NCBI GenBank assembly: GCA_021464245.1 | Contig: JADCRB010000055.1 | Span: 2,138,487-2,202,486, forward strand | Direction of reading: 5' to 3' | Length of the DNA: 64,000 nucleotides | DNA from: Carallia brachiata | Lineage: Eukaryota > Streptophyta > Magnoliopsida > Malpighiales > Rhizophoraceae | Shown here: positions 48,206-59,700 of the stretch, in pieces | Layout of the letters: each line of letters starts with the position of its first letter | Numbering within the stretch: position 1 is the stretch's first letter | Translations under genes and position numbers: made by a program | Notes under the pieces: generated by a model | Seen by the model: only the letters and a program-made list of their open reading frames with translations | The model's database searches: none | Told to the model about the DNA's origin: nothing

Positions 48206-51200
48206 CAGGGACCCAGTTTGTACGGGTCGGGTTTGGTCAAATAGTCTAAGTAGGGCTGGGCCTGCATCTCGATCCTTGTAGGCCAGCCCAATTCATGGTG
48301 GACTTGGTGCAATAGCTCGACTGCATTGGTTAGAGGTGTTATCCTCCAACGAACTCTATTGCTTTACCTCTCTCTCAACCTAGCTAGACAAAAAATAATA
48401 ATATTAATGAAACTCATAATTCATGCCTCAAAAATGATGTTCTTGCACCCTAATTCACCCGATTTGTGTAAGGCTGTAAATACAAAAAAATTGAAATTTT
48501 TTATGATTTAAGTTTCTTGTTGCGGGTCCACCCAAAAAAAAAAAAAAGAAGAAGAAGAATACAATCCACAGTTAGTTGCATATTTGTAATGATTTGAGAC
48601 AAATGGAAATCATAAATTTACATAAACAATTATGATGATGTTACTTTAATTTGGTCTGTTGTTTTGTTTTTGTTTTTTTTTTTTTGCAGTACTGTTGGTT
48701 TTATATTTGTAATAATTTAATAATAATACTTTATTTCTATCTGTTTGGTGTTAAGATGGTCTGTTTTTATACAATGAAGCCTATGAGAAAAATAACAATT
48801 AAGTAGGGCACAACCCAAAGAAACAATTTTAAACAATTTTTGAAGGCTGTACCATAGTCATAGGATATCGATAGCATTAAGCACAAACCAAAATCCAAAT
48901 CACAAAATCAACTAAACTTCATTTGTTTTTTTTTTTTTTTGTCTTTAATTGGGGTATCCACCGTCGATCACGATAACTAATCCCCTCGCTAATTTGCAGG
49001 CACCTCAAAAGGTAAGACAGTTGGCTCAAAGTTTTAATACTACTTCATACCCAAAGTCAGGAATCGAACCAACTTCATTTGTTCTGGTTACTCATAAGCT
49101 TCGTTTGGGCTTTTTTCAATCCTTGTCCATTGTGTGAAGGGAGTAAAGATAGGATATGATTTGGCAGTACCTATATTCTTGGGGGTATGTCCATTGACTG
49201 ATCAGTACGTACACGGATGAACAAGAAAAACGGTCCATACCATTTCAGCGTTTAATACATGCATGTTTAATTAATCTACATCTCCGAGTATATTGGAATT
49301 TGTTTTTTAACAAAAAAAAATATATAATTGATATGCAAATAATCACGTCTATGAGTTGAAATTCAAGTTATCTGTTGATATTTTTATCCAATTTCTTTTA
49401 TAGAGAGAACGAATCACTATAAATCTACATAAATCTTCTCAACGCTCAATCTTAATATGAATAAATTTTGAATTTAATACCACGTTATATTATAAATCTC
49501 TGTAAACTTTGAGGGCAAACGTCAATAAAAAGACTCAAACTCATATCAATGCAAAAAAAAAAAAAAAATTACTATTAAACTAATAATTAGGATAGTTCAT
49601 GCATATTACATTCAAATGTACACACTGTGCATCCTATAAGTCAAGTTTCTGCGTAAACGCGTACATTATGCAGAAATAAATTCAAAACGATTTAAAACTA
49701 ATTATTTATACCCCAGTGACAGCGACGAGAAGCTACAATCATCAATGAAATTATGGTTATGTGGTGAGTCAACCACTTTCACAGAAGAAAACTGTGGGAC
49801 GGTGGGAGATACCTCTTCCAGTTCCTCCATCACAGCGTGAAGTCATTGTCGCATGCCCCCTTCTTCAGTGGTTTCATTGTCATTTGGGAAGGTCAGCTAA
49901 AATGCCTGCAAAGGCCTTAACTAGACGTCGCACTCGGCCTGGGTAACTTGGGTTCACTTTAACTTTCTTGTTCATTTAAGGATATTATGATATTTTTTAA
50001 TTACATATTTTTTTTATCATTTTTTCATATAATCAAAAAAAAATCTTACTTTCTAATCATTTTCTTATAACTTCTTTTTAAATTATTTTCTTTCTCACTA
50101 TTTTTTTCTTACCAAACTCTGACAATCCAAATACAGCATAAATTTGTAATTAACTTAGAGTGTTGAAAAGTTGACATTTCGGTGGTTTCCACATTTTCAC
50201 TCATTAGTGTTATCAAAAAAATAATAATAATAAGTTTGAGGGGGAAGAAGAAGAAATATTTACTAATGTATTGAATTTTTAAAAAATAAATAAAAATTAT
50301 TAAATTAATTATATATTTTTATTTTTACATGTTGTAGATTGTTTGTTTATATATCCATGCCTTAAAAGTACTTGAGTGCGACGAGATTCTTGCACGGGAT
50401 GTCGACAGGTTGTGTCTTTTTTGTTTTTTCATTTCGCTTTTTTTTTTTTTTTGCCTCTTGGCTGGTGCCCTGTGAAATAGGCGGCTACAAAAAGTTTTGA
50501 GGCCCACATTGTTGTCTTCCTGGCCGTCGGATTCTCCCGTTTCCATTTTTTAGTAAGCGTTTTTAGTAACTTGAATCTTTATCAAACGTTTTGAAATGTT
50601 AAATAATTAGTTAAAACTTAAGTATTTCGAGGTACACTTATTCATTAATTTAAAAGCTTTTATATAAGGATATGACTACGTAGACATATAATTTATAGCA
50701 TGTAAAAATACATAATTAATCTAACAATTTATCTATTTTTTTCTTAAATTCAATACATTTTTTACAATTCAACAGTCTAAATTAAACGTATCAATTTTAC
50801 ACTTATTATGACATGTCTACGTAATTTTTTCCAACACTTTATACTATCACATTATGTTCAACGAATGGAACATTGACTATAATTACATTTCTCAAACCAC
50901 TTTTAATTAGCTCCTCCATAAAATAGGCCAGTTCATTGTATGGCGCGAGGACTTGATCTTTACTTTCTTTTTATTAAGCAAATAAATTTCTCCAACAACT
51001 TTTAAAACAGCAACCAAATTCATCGCCAAAATAACCAACCGCATTGCGTTTAGTAAATTAAGCACACTTGTGATAATTACGATACATTGTCCATGCTTAA
51101 ATCACCCAACATTTTGCTAAATGGGTGGCATGGCATGGCAGCCGTAGATTAGATGACAATGACCTTATAAAGCTTAAGAGGAGAAAACGAAAGAAAGAAA

Positions 51201-51830
51201 AAAAGACAAAAATCTTCGGAATTTACAAACGGGTAGAGCTTCTTCAAAATCCTCTTAAAACAATCGTAATCAATATGGTTCTCGATTAAAACCAAATTAA
51301 ACAAGCACTTAAATTGCTGGACACATGATACGTAACAGTAAATTGCGATCCAAACTCCAAACGGCACAAAGTTGAGCACGTTTCATGGTAAGAGCCAAGA
51401 ATACAAGGACTATTATAAGCTAAGCTAACTGCCAAACATGAACTTTAATGCGAAATCATGTCCAAAACTCTGAAAAAAGATGAAGGTAATCAATACCCAT
51501 AATCTTTGGTATACCAGCTTCTGAGACCAAATATTCCTCTAACCAGAGCTTCAAATTCTCCCAACTCCCCGCGTACCATACATGATATACCATCTACTCT
51601 AATATATACAGATAGCAACACCCTCCAAAAAAATCAGTGTTAGAAGCTGCACAAGAAATTTGCACTATTATAAACTCTATACCAATCAATCCTCAAGGAA
51701 AATCCAAACCATTAGTGACATAGATGCTCTCAGCCTATAAGGGAATTCAAGTTTTTTAATGTGAGCCGTGCTGTGGGAGCCGAATGTCAATTTTGCTTCT
51801 TTTCGTGCTTTATCATATATCCTTATATTT
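48206..51830. other. Intergenic region between GSA and the TPD1-like gene
   Basis: No gene supported. It holds A and T runs and a dispersed-repeat-like patch at 48940-49090. A moderately GC-rich open stretch at 49761-49946 (MVSQPLSQKK to RRRTRPG, 61 codons) stands out from AT-rich flanks but has no family I recognise. The last kilobase probably includes the TPD1-like 3' untranslated region. Confidence 0.5.
48940..49090. repeat. Possible dispersed-repeat fragment
   Basis: A patch of unusual composition that contains a B-box-like GGTTCGATTCC on the minus strand (49060-49070). Plant mobile elements often carry such motifs next to tRNA-like or primer-binding sequence. No ends could be defined. 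Confidence 0.3.
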
Positions 51831-53644
51831 TCAAGGACAGACTATAGCCGAGACTGAAAGGGGGTAGAGGAAAGTATTGGCATACTCAAAAGAGAGGGTG
51901 CCACCATTGACCAGAGGCTTGCCATTGTTAACAAGGCAGTCATTATAGCGAAGGCGCTTGAAAATCTTGGGGTTGATAAGGCGAGCAGAGCTGAACCAGC
52001 CACATCTGAGGTGAATCCCAGAGATGTCACAGCCAGTGGAACAAACGTTCATGATCTCAACAGTGTAGGTAGGTATGCCACTTGGGAGTGGAGCCGTGGG
52101 TCCCTGGTTGATCACAATATCAGCTTTGGTACACTTCTCCCCCCATATTCTATTCGGCTCCTCTACCTCTATTGCCAATGCTGTGAGTAGAAATAAAATA
52201 CAATAGGAAACTTAAAAAGTGCCTTCATGATAAAAATTTCCAGACAGTGAAAGCCATTGCTTTTTGTCAAAATTCATAAATGAGAGTGCACCCAACCAAA
52301 CTATCAATAAAGAAGCATCTACAGACAAGACACGCTTTTTGGATGTGAATCACAGGAATCACACGGGAAAAGTAATGAGACAAAATTAACTCAAAAGGGT
52401 ATGGCAGTGAAGGCATCATTATTCAAAGCGTTTTTTTTTCCCCTCCTTTTCCAAGCGTGTCATTTATTAGCCTTTCCATTTTCCTCCTTTTAACTATAAA
52501 CAAGAATTAATTGAAACAAACATTTCCTTTTCACTAGTGCCCATTGCAGTATCAAAATGGTTAACCTTTTAAAGATCGCTAGCATGCGCACTACAGTGGA
52601 CACCGTTCACAAGCTAACCAAAGTATTTTCAATGAAAAGTTACTAGAAAAGATGACATGAAACCCGATGGGATATAGGGATCCCGTCAAAAAGCTGTTAT
52701 CTATAGTTATTGTGCTGAGGGAAGAGCGTAGGGGGGGGACCCCAATTGCCAACGGTGCACGTTAGCACGAAGCATAACGAAAAAACGACTGACGTGCACC
52801 TCTGACGCCCGCCCATAACGTACGCTCATCTGGACTCGTTTGCAAAACAAAATGGGTACCCGACAACCTGAACAAAAGACCAAGAATGACACACAAGTAG
52901 CAATCACCCACACCTCCGGATCCCACCCACCCCAGGACAAGCTGATAATAATTCTCAAGGCCTTCATCGATCTCACTCTTAAAACATAAAAATACAAAAA
53001 ACCCAGATAATTAAAATGGCAAACAAAAAAAAAAAAAAAAAGAACGGAACGGAACGGAGAAAAATTACTGATCTCTTACAACGTCTCAGCAGCTTGCGAT
53101 GATGAAGATGAACAGAAAACGTGTGGTTCCCTTCCTTGGTCATCGTCATGGCTCCGTCTTCATCATTCCTCAAAGTGGGAACCGGAATTGCTTCAAAATG
53201 GAAACGAAAACGGACAAGAAATTAGAGTTTGAAATAGTTTATGAGAACAAAAATGGAATCAAGGCATTTTGTCGTTAATTCCAAGCAACCAAAGAAGACG
53301 ACAAAAACAGGAACAGTACAAATTAACAAAAGGAGCGAGGACGCAAACATGGAGACCCTGACCCTGACCCTGACCCTACTCCACCATTTCTCTGATTTCT
53401 GAAAGAGAGGCCCCGGCGGCCCCCCATCTGCCCCCCCCCCCCCTCTAAAAATTACGAAAATCTGAGACTTGAAAAAAAAAAAAAAAAGGGAAACCGACGA
53501 AAAGCAATAACGAAACAATTAATTAAACAAATCCAAAGGAATGTCCACAAAAAATATTATATATGCACCTGAAAGGAACGAGAGCAGGATCACGACGGAA
53601 AGCACTAAAACGACGCCGAATGCGGGCTTCGAAAGGGCTCTCAT
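51831..53644 (-). CDS. TPD1: TPD1-like secreted cysteine-rich protein
   Basis: In Arabidopsis TPD1 is a secreted ligand of the receptor kinase EMS1/EXS that specifies the tapetum in anthers; paralogues act in other organs. Three minus-strand exons: 53569-53644, 53080-53190, 51831-52180, GT-AG, giving 178 residues (TPD1 is about 176 from memory). Residues 1-25 form a signal peptide ([15 protein letters not shown]). A variable His/Arg-rich segment ends in the dibasic RKLLRRS, a possible processing site. The conserved domain begins at [11 protein letters not shown] and contains six cysteines (EKC, NVC, TGC, LRC, NDC, IVC), with [31 protein letters not shown] and [11 protein letters not shown]. 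It lies next to MORC, as does TPD1 beside MORC7 in Arabidopsis (from memory), which supports orthology. The anther role is inferred. Confidence 0.92.
53350..53376. repeat. (CCCTGA)n short tandem array
   Basis: Four to five CCCTGA units in intron 1 of the TPD1-like gene. It resembles, but is not, the plant telomere repeat CCCTAAA. Confidence 0.8.
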
Positions 53645-56600
53645 TGTGGAATTAACATGAATGAAGCGAAGCTGGAAAAATAGCTCGTCGGATTTTTTTA
53701 CGCTTTAACTGCTAGAGAGAGTGAGTGGAGAACGAGAAGTGGCCTCTTGTTTACGACTCGGGGCAATGGACTCAGTGGGAAACTAGACTAAAACGGCGCC
53801 GTGGTGACGGATGCGAATATGATGTGTCAGCGGAAACGAAGACTCGGCGGTGTCTGTCTTTCCAGATACTGAAATCTGCATCAAATAGCGCGTTTGCATG
53901 GCTTAAATATGTGTTTTCATATCACATCAAAAAATAAATAAATAAAAATACAACGGAAATGCAGAAACTAAAAAAAAACAACCGTCGGATAAGAAGAAAG
54001 AAAGCGGTTCAGATTTGACACAGGACCTCTAGGTCTTAGGACTCGCACGAGGGCGGCAAAAGCTTAAAACATAAACGAAAATAGGCAAAAACGACGGCGG
54101 TGCGTACCAGACCTTCCAAACCATTTCTAAGCATGATAAAGGAAATCAGCAATCCAAACTCTCAGACTCTCAGTCAACGGAAAAACAAAAGAAGAACAAA
54201 AAGGAAAGAAAAGTGAAAAAAAACAGAAAAGATAGAAAAGAAAGGGAAACATGTGTAATAGAACAATAAATGAAAGAGGCGGGGGGGGGGGAAGGTTATA
54301 TTACTGTGAATGGAAAGGAAAATGTGCATTTTCCGGGAAAATTTCGAAAACGAAAGAAAGATAAAAGAGGAAAAAAGTAAGAAGAAAAGCAGAAAACAGG
54401 AACGGCAGCAGCAGCAGCGGAATTTACTGCGGGTCGACAAAAGCAGAGAAAAACAAACAGTACACCAATGCAACAGAGGGCCAGGCCACTTACTTACTTG
54501 CTTACACTTACAAGAAAGAGAGAGAGAGAGAGAGACAAACGTGACAGAGGAGATGGCAAAAGCCAGAAATGACAAAGCACAAAGAATCCGATCACCGATC
54601 AAAAAAAGCATTTATTATTATTATTATTATCATCCACTCAACTTATATATACATTACATACATATATACATACAAATATATATCTATTTTAGATAGAAAT
54701 TCGTGAGAGTTCATTCATTTGTCACCTCAGAGGGGGAGAGAGAGAGAGAGGATATGATAGATGGGATCACATGAAGGCGAGAAAGAAACACACGCAGAGA
54801 AAGAACAATCAACACCGAAACGCGTGCGTTTTTGACGAAGAACCAGAGAAGGAGAGAAATGGAATTAGGGTTTTGTTTGGGGGGGGGGGCAGATTTTTGG
54901 CTCGATGTTCGAGCTGGAAATTTTGTAAGAAAGAGGAACAGAAGGAGAGGAGGGGGGAGAATGGATGGACGGATGATGTTAATTTTGGAATTTGGATTTT
55001 AACCATGGTTAAAAAAGGGTGGATCTTAGGGTTTAACCCGCGGTTAAAGTGCACGTGGATGGGTTGATGTGGTAATAATTGGAGGGAATATAAGGGGGAA
55101 TATGATATCTGGGTGATTGGTGATTATTAGTGGTTGTTATTACTATTATTATAATCTTGTAAGAAAAAACTCTGCACTCAAGTAAAGGGGACAACCGTAC
55201 GTGCGGGGAGGGGCAGATTTGAGCAAATCCAATTTGTTGCTCTGCAGGGGCTTTTATTAATTGTAAGAGTTCGTTTGTTAATTACGCTGGCTGTATGGAT
55301 CTATGGCATTTATTTGCTGGTTGACTTTCCCTCTTTTTTTCTTTTTTTTTTTTTATTCTTTCATTTTCTCTCCATGAAGAAATCAAGAATCTATGACCAC
55401 ATTTAGCTACTGGGATGGGGCTACATACTTTGTTTTACAATACTGAAAATGGAATCAGAAAATAGATAGGATTTGTCAATTTGATTAATAATATCACTAC
55501 GTAGTATTGCTTATGGAACAACGTTAATAAACACAAAAAAATGGTAATGTAATTTTTTTACATTTAACTTCATTTATTTGAAAAATCAAGTTAGATGTAA
55601 CTGGTTTAAAATTGATGTTATTCTAGTGTTATTATTTGATTTTTGTTTTTTATTAAACATGATAACTAGACAAAATAAAGATTAAAGAAGACAGGAATGT
55701 CGCTTAACTCCCACGTGTGGAATGAACAGATATTCAGATTGAGAATGTCATGATTAAGAAAGAGTTGACTCTACCAAATAAGAAAAAGGAATGTATGTCG
55801 CATATCAATAAAAAAAAAAAAAAACACCAAACGAAAACCAATATATGTTTATGTTGTCTCTTTCTTTAATGCCTTCCGGCTCCAAGCACTCTGAAAGGTG
55901 CAATGTCACTTGCTTTGGGCAATTTCCTCCTCTGACGTCTGATCCAATCGTCTTGAAGTAACACAGAAGCAAATAAATAGCAAAATGCTAAAAGTAAAAT
56001 TGCATTAAAAACGTGGACTTTTTAAGCGTAAAAATGTAGACTGTTACTATACTTGGACACATCGGCTATTTAGATGAAAAACACATGAAACCAGGGGCCC
56101 GGTGTTTAGGACAGGATTGGAAAACAAACGCCCAAAGGCCACTCCAGACAGGCATCACTTCCAACCTGTAGTGGAATGGAGTCTCAACTCCTGACCATCG
56201 ACCCACCCAATGCCTTTTCCCATGATCACAGCATTGCCTATGGTTTACGTTAGGCTAGCAAGCCCAGCATCATGTTAACATCTACCGAATGGCAACGAAA
56301 CACAGACACGTGTCAACCACCGAAGCGAATTGAACGCAGCAAAACATGTCTAACGAAAAGATCATTGCAGCAGCAAAGGTGTCTGCAATCAAAATATTTG
56401 ATTGGGTAGGTAATAGTAATGCACTACCAACAGTGTTGATGTACAAATATACAGATAGTAAAGCTGCAAAAGTCGACTACTCTAGTGCAAAGTTAGACCT
56501 CTCATCTCTTCGTACATCCATGTCTTAAATACTCTATTTACGCCAAAATTAAAGTTGAACCAAACGAGGCTGCACATAATAATTAATCCGACACCCATGT

Positions 56601-56709
56601 CATAGCAACTACGTCAGCGAACTGCAGAGGTCTACGTTAAACAAAAATGGTGGACCGAGGTGCCCAAATGGAGACGGAAGAAGTGGAGATGTCGTTCATA
56701 TATGTACTC
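53645..56709. other. Upstream region of the TPD1-like gene and downstream region of MORC
   Basis: No gene supported. 54170-54560 is strongly purine-rich on the + strand with a (GA)n run near 54513-54534, and 54614-54630 is a TAT repeat. Paired GGTTAA motifs (GT-element-like) lie around 55003-55046. Given gene orientation, the part up to about 55 kb is probably the TPD1-like promoter and leader. The part just below 56.7 kb is probably the MORC 3' untranslated region. Confidence 0.5.
54513..54534. repeat. (GA)n microsatellite
   Basis: GA repeat in the purine-rich region upstream of the TPD1-like gene. Confidence 0.85.
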
Positions 56710-59700
56710 TCATCGTTCAGCTCTGTAATTAACAGACTTCATCTTTTCCAGCAGCCTAACCTTGTCACGCAACTCTTCGTTGTCATTACATGCATCCTAC
56801 AGGAAACAACAATTTAAGCTTCCCCACCAAAAAGAGGAAAATTAATTTTCTAATGCACTTATTGAGAAAAAATTCCCCTCGGAGGAGAAAAGATACCTGA
56901 AGCTTCTTTCTCAAGTTCTCCTCCTCCATATCACGCCGCTGTCTCTCCTCGGAGAATATAACAATTAGAGTTTCGTGGTCCTTGTCCAATTCATCAAATT
57001 TTTGTTTTGCTTCCTGCAGCTGAACCATGAGCATAAAGAAATTTTAGAAGAAAATGAAGAAAGGAACTTTTATGTGACATCCCCGCTCAATACATCGTCT
57101 TCCTTTCCACAAAGAAGCTACTAGTTATGAGAGGCAAAAGGAAGACTAGGAGGGAGAGCCAGAGGTAATTCTCCCACCGGACCCACCCTATATGATGTCA
57201 AATGCAGTTAGAAAGTATAGTCATCCACGGCAGCAAAATTGAGTGTTTGAACCCTAATCAAGCTCAGAGGAATTCAAATTCATTTGTTTTTTAATCTTTT
57301 TTTTCCCTGGTGCCCTGAGCGCAAAGTTGCTGAGAATTCTGAATTATACCCAATAAATCACAGATTGCAACTAAATTAAAACCGCAGCGCAAAAACCAAT
57401 CTTGGATATACAAGAAAAAAGATGCATCACCGCTTGGATTGACAAGCTCCAAATAATGCAGTTAACCAAAGGCACATGGCACAGTGACAAACCTGTGTCT
57501 CCATTAAATTGCATCTCTCACACGGCAAGCCATTACTCAGTACGTTCGGAGCCCCCCTTTTAATATTTTTTAACCTACGAACACAAAATGGTTAAAAGAC
57601 TTAAGTAAAGAACAGTAACTAAATTCCAGAGGCTACATACTAACATTTCCTTCAGCTTATTGTTTTCTTGTTGCAGTTGAGCAAGAGTACTAGAATCAGC
57701 TTCTTCCTGGGCATGCTCTCTGTCATCGGAATCAGCTACCTGTCAACCAAAAACAAGTCAGCATTTTTTATAAGCATCATTACAAGCGTCTGACCTATGC
57801 GGGTCTACACAACCACAAGTGTCGTCATGTTTATTTGAAAATGACAGGGGAACAAATTACCATCCAAAATGATTTATTGATGAGACCACTCAAAATCTAA
57901 GTGCTCCAAACTACCACTCAGAGCTTATTACACTGCCCTCATGAATATCATTTGACCTCATGATCCTTCAGGGTCAGATTATAATATTCTGTGATATGAA
58001 ATGTGCATTTACAGTTCACACAAAGTGGTTTACATCGATAAAAAAAAATATAAAGGGATTTGTCTGCATGGCACCAAAACATGGAAGATAACTTCCTTGA
58101 TCAGTAATCCATGTTAATGTGCTTATCAACATGATTGCGATTGGTTCAAGTACAACCTAAAGGGACAACAGGAGGCTTCAGATTTTATCCAATTCCTCAG
58201 TGGATAGAAGCATCCATTTTTCCAGTTAGCATGCAAAGGAAACTGTTTCCCCAATTTCACAGATGTAAACAAAACCTTTAAACATAAGAAAATAAACCTT
58301 TGACGGGGTTGTCCGCAACCCATTTTTCTCAAAATCTTTCTTTTCATGAGACATTTTCCCGATACTGCCATTCACTTGTCTTGCAGGGAAAGCATCTTGT
58401 ATATTATCATCACTATCATCCTCTGCAGAAGGTGATGATGAAGACACAGTTCTGTTTCTTCTTCCAGATACAGTCGTTTTCTTTGCTGTATTATTTCCTT
58501 AATAGCTTGAAGAAGGTATCTTGCTACTCATGGCTGCATACTTCTTTTTGGACCCAGGAAATGCATGTGGATTACCGTCAGGAGAAAATTCTATAAACAA
58601 TGACATATTTAGTGACATTATTACAATTGTGGCACTGGCAAGCATTACTAACCAGCAATTGTTGCCAAAAAAAAAAAAAAAAATTTCCACACAGAGCAGA
58701 GAATACATGGTAAAAGGTTGCAAAACATACCTCGATCTGAAGACTCGTCGATAACTTTCTTATTTCTCCTTGGAGCGTACCCAATTTTGTGACAATAAGT
58801 ACTCCTAGATAAGTAGTGAATGGATTTTAGCCACATTAAACAATGGGAAATATAGACAAGAGCAAGTGGTAGCATGAGGTCTTCTGATAAGTAGCTCAAG
58901 ATCAAGTGAACAAAAACAAACCAATAATTCTTTTGCATTTGTATTAGTCGAGCCTCAAGTCTTGCAAGAACTGTTGTTCGTTCAAATCCCTGCTTATCAT
59001 GAGCTGGTTCAACAAAATTAGCTTCCAAAACGCCTGCCAGCAAAATAAAATACAACCCAAAAAAAAAAATTGTAACAAAATTCAGCCATGATAAAAGTTG
59101 AGGAAACTTCCAGTGAAAAATGTACCTATAACTCCACGACCATCACTTCCCGCAGCATTCCAAAGCCTCCAAAATGGCTGAGAAATCACAAATTCATTCA
59201 ACAATAGTAGTTAAAATTAGTTAATAGAATCATAGCAATGGTTGCTGAGAGAGGAAAGCTAGCAAACATTAAGACATGTCAAACCCAGGAACATCTTTTT
59301 TCAGGTAGCACTCTTTGTATGCATGCACCAAAGTCATGAACATTCACTAAAAATACTTCCTAACATTATAAAATTCATAGAATACGCTCTGTTTGTGAGC
59401 CCCTAGGTCCATTACCAAACATTAAAGCAGGTTATTTATGTGTACAAATTGCAGCTCTAATTCAACCACATAGAAACCAGATGTCATTGCATCAATATTT
59501 TTCTTGTTGACGAACATTTTTAAACATTTGCCCATTTTGAAGAATCGAAAAAATAAATGACCAGACAGATTCATCTCTCCAAATCAAAGCTAAAATAAAG
59601 AAACAAGAAACCAATTAAAGAAGAAAACAACTGTGGAAACCATGCAACAACCATCAAAGAATCAGCACACCTTGATGAGACGATTTTTGTGATAAACATT

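Noticed and set aside
53350..53376. Interstitial telomere repeat
   Set aside because: The unit is CCCTGA, not CCCTAAA, and the array is only about 27 bases long.
56346..56528. 60-codon open frame MSNEKIIAAAK..
   Set aside because: Antisense to the probable 3' untranslated region of MORC, with no known relatives.
58487..58528. 42-base in-frame micro-intron (GTAGCAAG to ATACAG on the gene strand) that would remove the MORC TAA
   Set aside because: Multiple of three and GT-AG, but shorter than plant introns that are normally spliced; kept only as a remote alternative.
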